Positions 63,225-64,000 of a stretch of 64,000 bases of DNA are shown here, piece by piece. How positions within the stretch are numbered: position 1 is the stretch's first letter; each line of letters begins with the position of its first letter. The notes under the pieces are model-generated. The model was not told the origin of the DNA and ran no database searches. It worked only from the letters and a program-made list of their open reading frames with translations. Both the position numbers and the translations under genes were made by a program. This DNA comes from Paenibacillus naphthalenovorans (GTDB lineage Bacteria > Bacillota > Bacilli > Paenibacillales > NBRC-103111). The stretch is from contig NZ_FNDY01000002.1 of the NCBI RefSeq assembly GCF_900099895.1, forward strand, positions 1 through 64,000, read 5' to 3'.

Positions 63225-64000
63225 TTATTCGAGGTTTATGCGCTCTCCCGGCTGCAGGATGGGAACATCGATCCGCACGGTTTCCGGATATTTAATGCCA
63301 CTGCCCGTATTTAAGGCTATAACGGTATCCTCTTCCCTGATCCAACCGTTCTCCCTTAATCTTCTTGCCGCTGCAAAGGCGGCCGCTCCTTCGGGACAGA
63401 CGAATGCGCCTTCATAGCGCGCAATTCTGCCCTGCTCTTCTAACAAGTCCGCATCTTCCACCGCTATCGCGCATCCTTCGCTTTCATAAATCGCTTCCAG
63501 CACCAAAAAGTCTCCGAGCGCCTTGGGGACATTGATTCCAAAAGCAGCCGTTGCGGAATCGGGCCAAAATTCGGATTCACGCTTTCTTTCATTCCATGCC
63601 TTGACAATCGGCGCGCAGCCCGCTGCCTGTACGGCGACCAGCCTGGGCAATCGTTCCTCGATCCAGCCGATTTGCGCAAGCTCCCGAAAAGCTTTGAAGA
63701 TGCCGATGAGTCCGACGCCTCCGCCCGTCGGATAAAGGATGACGTCAGGCACCTTCCAGCCGAGCTGCTCTGCAATTTCCAATCCCATCGTTTTCTTGCC
63801 TTCGATGCGGTAAGGCTCCTTTAATGTAGAGGCATCGTAAAAGCCGTACTCCTTAACGGCTTGGCCAATGATTTTACCGGCATCGCTGATCAGACCGTTC
63901 ACCAGACAAAGATGAGCACCCGAAATCGCACATTCATTGCGGGTGATCTCAGGAGCGCCGACAGGCATCACAATCGAAGCTTTTATACCCGCTCTGGCCG
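63225..64000 (-). CDS. Threonine synthase-like PLP enzyme (5' end outside window)
   Basis: Fold-type II PLP protein. The reading frame is open to the window edge (ARAGIKASIVMPVGAPEITR), so the gene continues upstream and the PLP-binding lysine lies outside. Visible are the phosphate/PLP glycine loop ILYPTGGGVGLIG and the C-terminal VIALNTGSG. The threonine synthase or dehydratase-like group also contains diaminopropionate-type and other ammonia-lyases, and the reaction cannot be fixed. It heads the visible part of an operon with the oxidoreductase (18 nt apart). Confidence 0.82.
   Translation of the reverse strand, partial: ARAGIKASIVMPVGAPEITRNECAISGAHLCLVNGLISDAGKIIGQAVKEYGFYDASTLKEPYRIEGKKTMGLEIAEQLGWKVPDVILYPTGGGVGLIGIFKAFRELAQIGWIEERLPRLVAVQAAGCAPIVKAWNERKRESEFWPDSATAAFGINVPKALGDFLVLEAIYESEGCAIAVEDADLLEEQGRIARYEGAFVCPEGAAAFAAARRLRENGWIREEDTVIALNTGSGIKYPETVRIDVPILQPGERINLE

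Noticed and set aside
1-64000. Search for tRNA, rRNA, CRISPR repeats, transposases, integrases, phage genes and toxin-antitoxin pairs
   Set aside because: Nothing found by eye; no direct repeat arrays with spacers, no transposase or integrase motifs, and all larger frames are explained by the listed genes or their shadows.

Overview
The window reads as a chromosomal segment of an endospore-forming Bacillales bacterium, most likely Paenibacillus or a close relative such as Cohnella. The reasons are an unbroken division/wall (dcw) cluster followed by spoIIGA-sigE-sigG, the bshC (bacillithiol) gene next to mraZ, a T-box before ileS, a ylaGHJKL-like block, many GTG/TTG starts with strong AGGAGG ribosome sites, and moderate GC. 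The genus is an inference from gene order and protein resemblance, recalled rather than searched. No tRNA, rRNA, CRISPR array or insertion sequence was seen.

Layout. 1-2.2 kb (+): dapH and dapL of the acetylated diaminopimelate/lysine route. 2.2-7.8 kb (-): an iron island with Fur boxes, made of a petrobactin-type ABC importer (yclN-O-P-Q order) and a Btr-like AraC regulator that carries its own siderophore-binding domain. 7.9-10.6 kb (-): lspA, an RluD-type pseudouridine synthase and patA, the third acetyl-DAP enzyme. 10.7 kb (+): a DksA/TraR zinc protein that converges on ileS. 11.5-40.8 kb (-): the core cluster. In transcription order it is mraZ, rsmH, ftsL, pbpB, spoVD, murE, mraY, murD, spoVE, murG, murB, murA, divIB, ftsA, ftsZ, terminator, spoIIGA, sigE, sigG, terminator, ylmC, ylmD, ylmE, sepF, ylmG, ylmH, divIVA, T-box, ileS. 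It makes lipid II, builds the septum, and switches the septum to its sporulation role. Candidate MraZ boxes, a sigma-H promoter, Spo0A boxes and a sigma-F/G promoter sit where the B. subtilis model would place them.

40.9-48 kb (-): a DUF4349 lipoprotein, S-adenosylhomocysteinase, bshC, a ComFB-like protein, a DUF3397 membrane protein, ketopantoate reductase and an RsfA-type regulator. 48.2-52.3 kb: small DUF2626 protein, MidA-type methyltransferase, and three envelope or unknown proteins, including a coiled-coil protein with an unusual C-terminal domain. 52.5-58.1 kb: a block like B. subtilis yla (PhoH-type ylaK, sporulation lipoprotein ylaJ, PNPOx-like protein, two unknowns, ylaH, typA).

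58.2-64 kb (-): a polar amino acid ABC importer, preceded by a promoter and a leader with a nine-codon ORF that runs into a strong terminator hairpin. Upstream of it lie a stand-alone EtfA C-terminal (FAD) domain, a translationally coupled FAD-dependent oxidoreductase, and a threonine-synthase-like PLP enzyme cut by the window edge. This last region is the least standard part of the window. The rest is mostly conserved housekeeping with some unusual insertions and regulatory details. Several starts were placed downstream of the longest possible ORF, on ribosome-site spacing and family N-termini.
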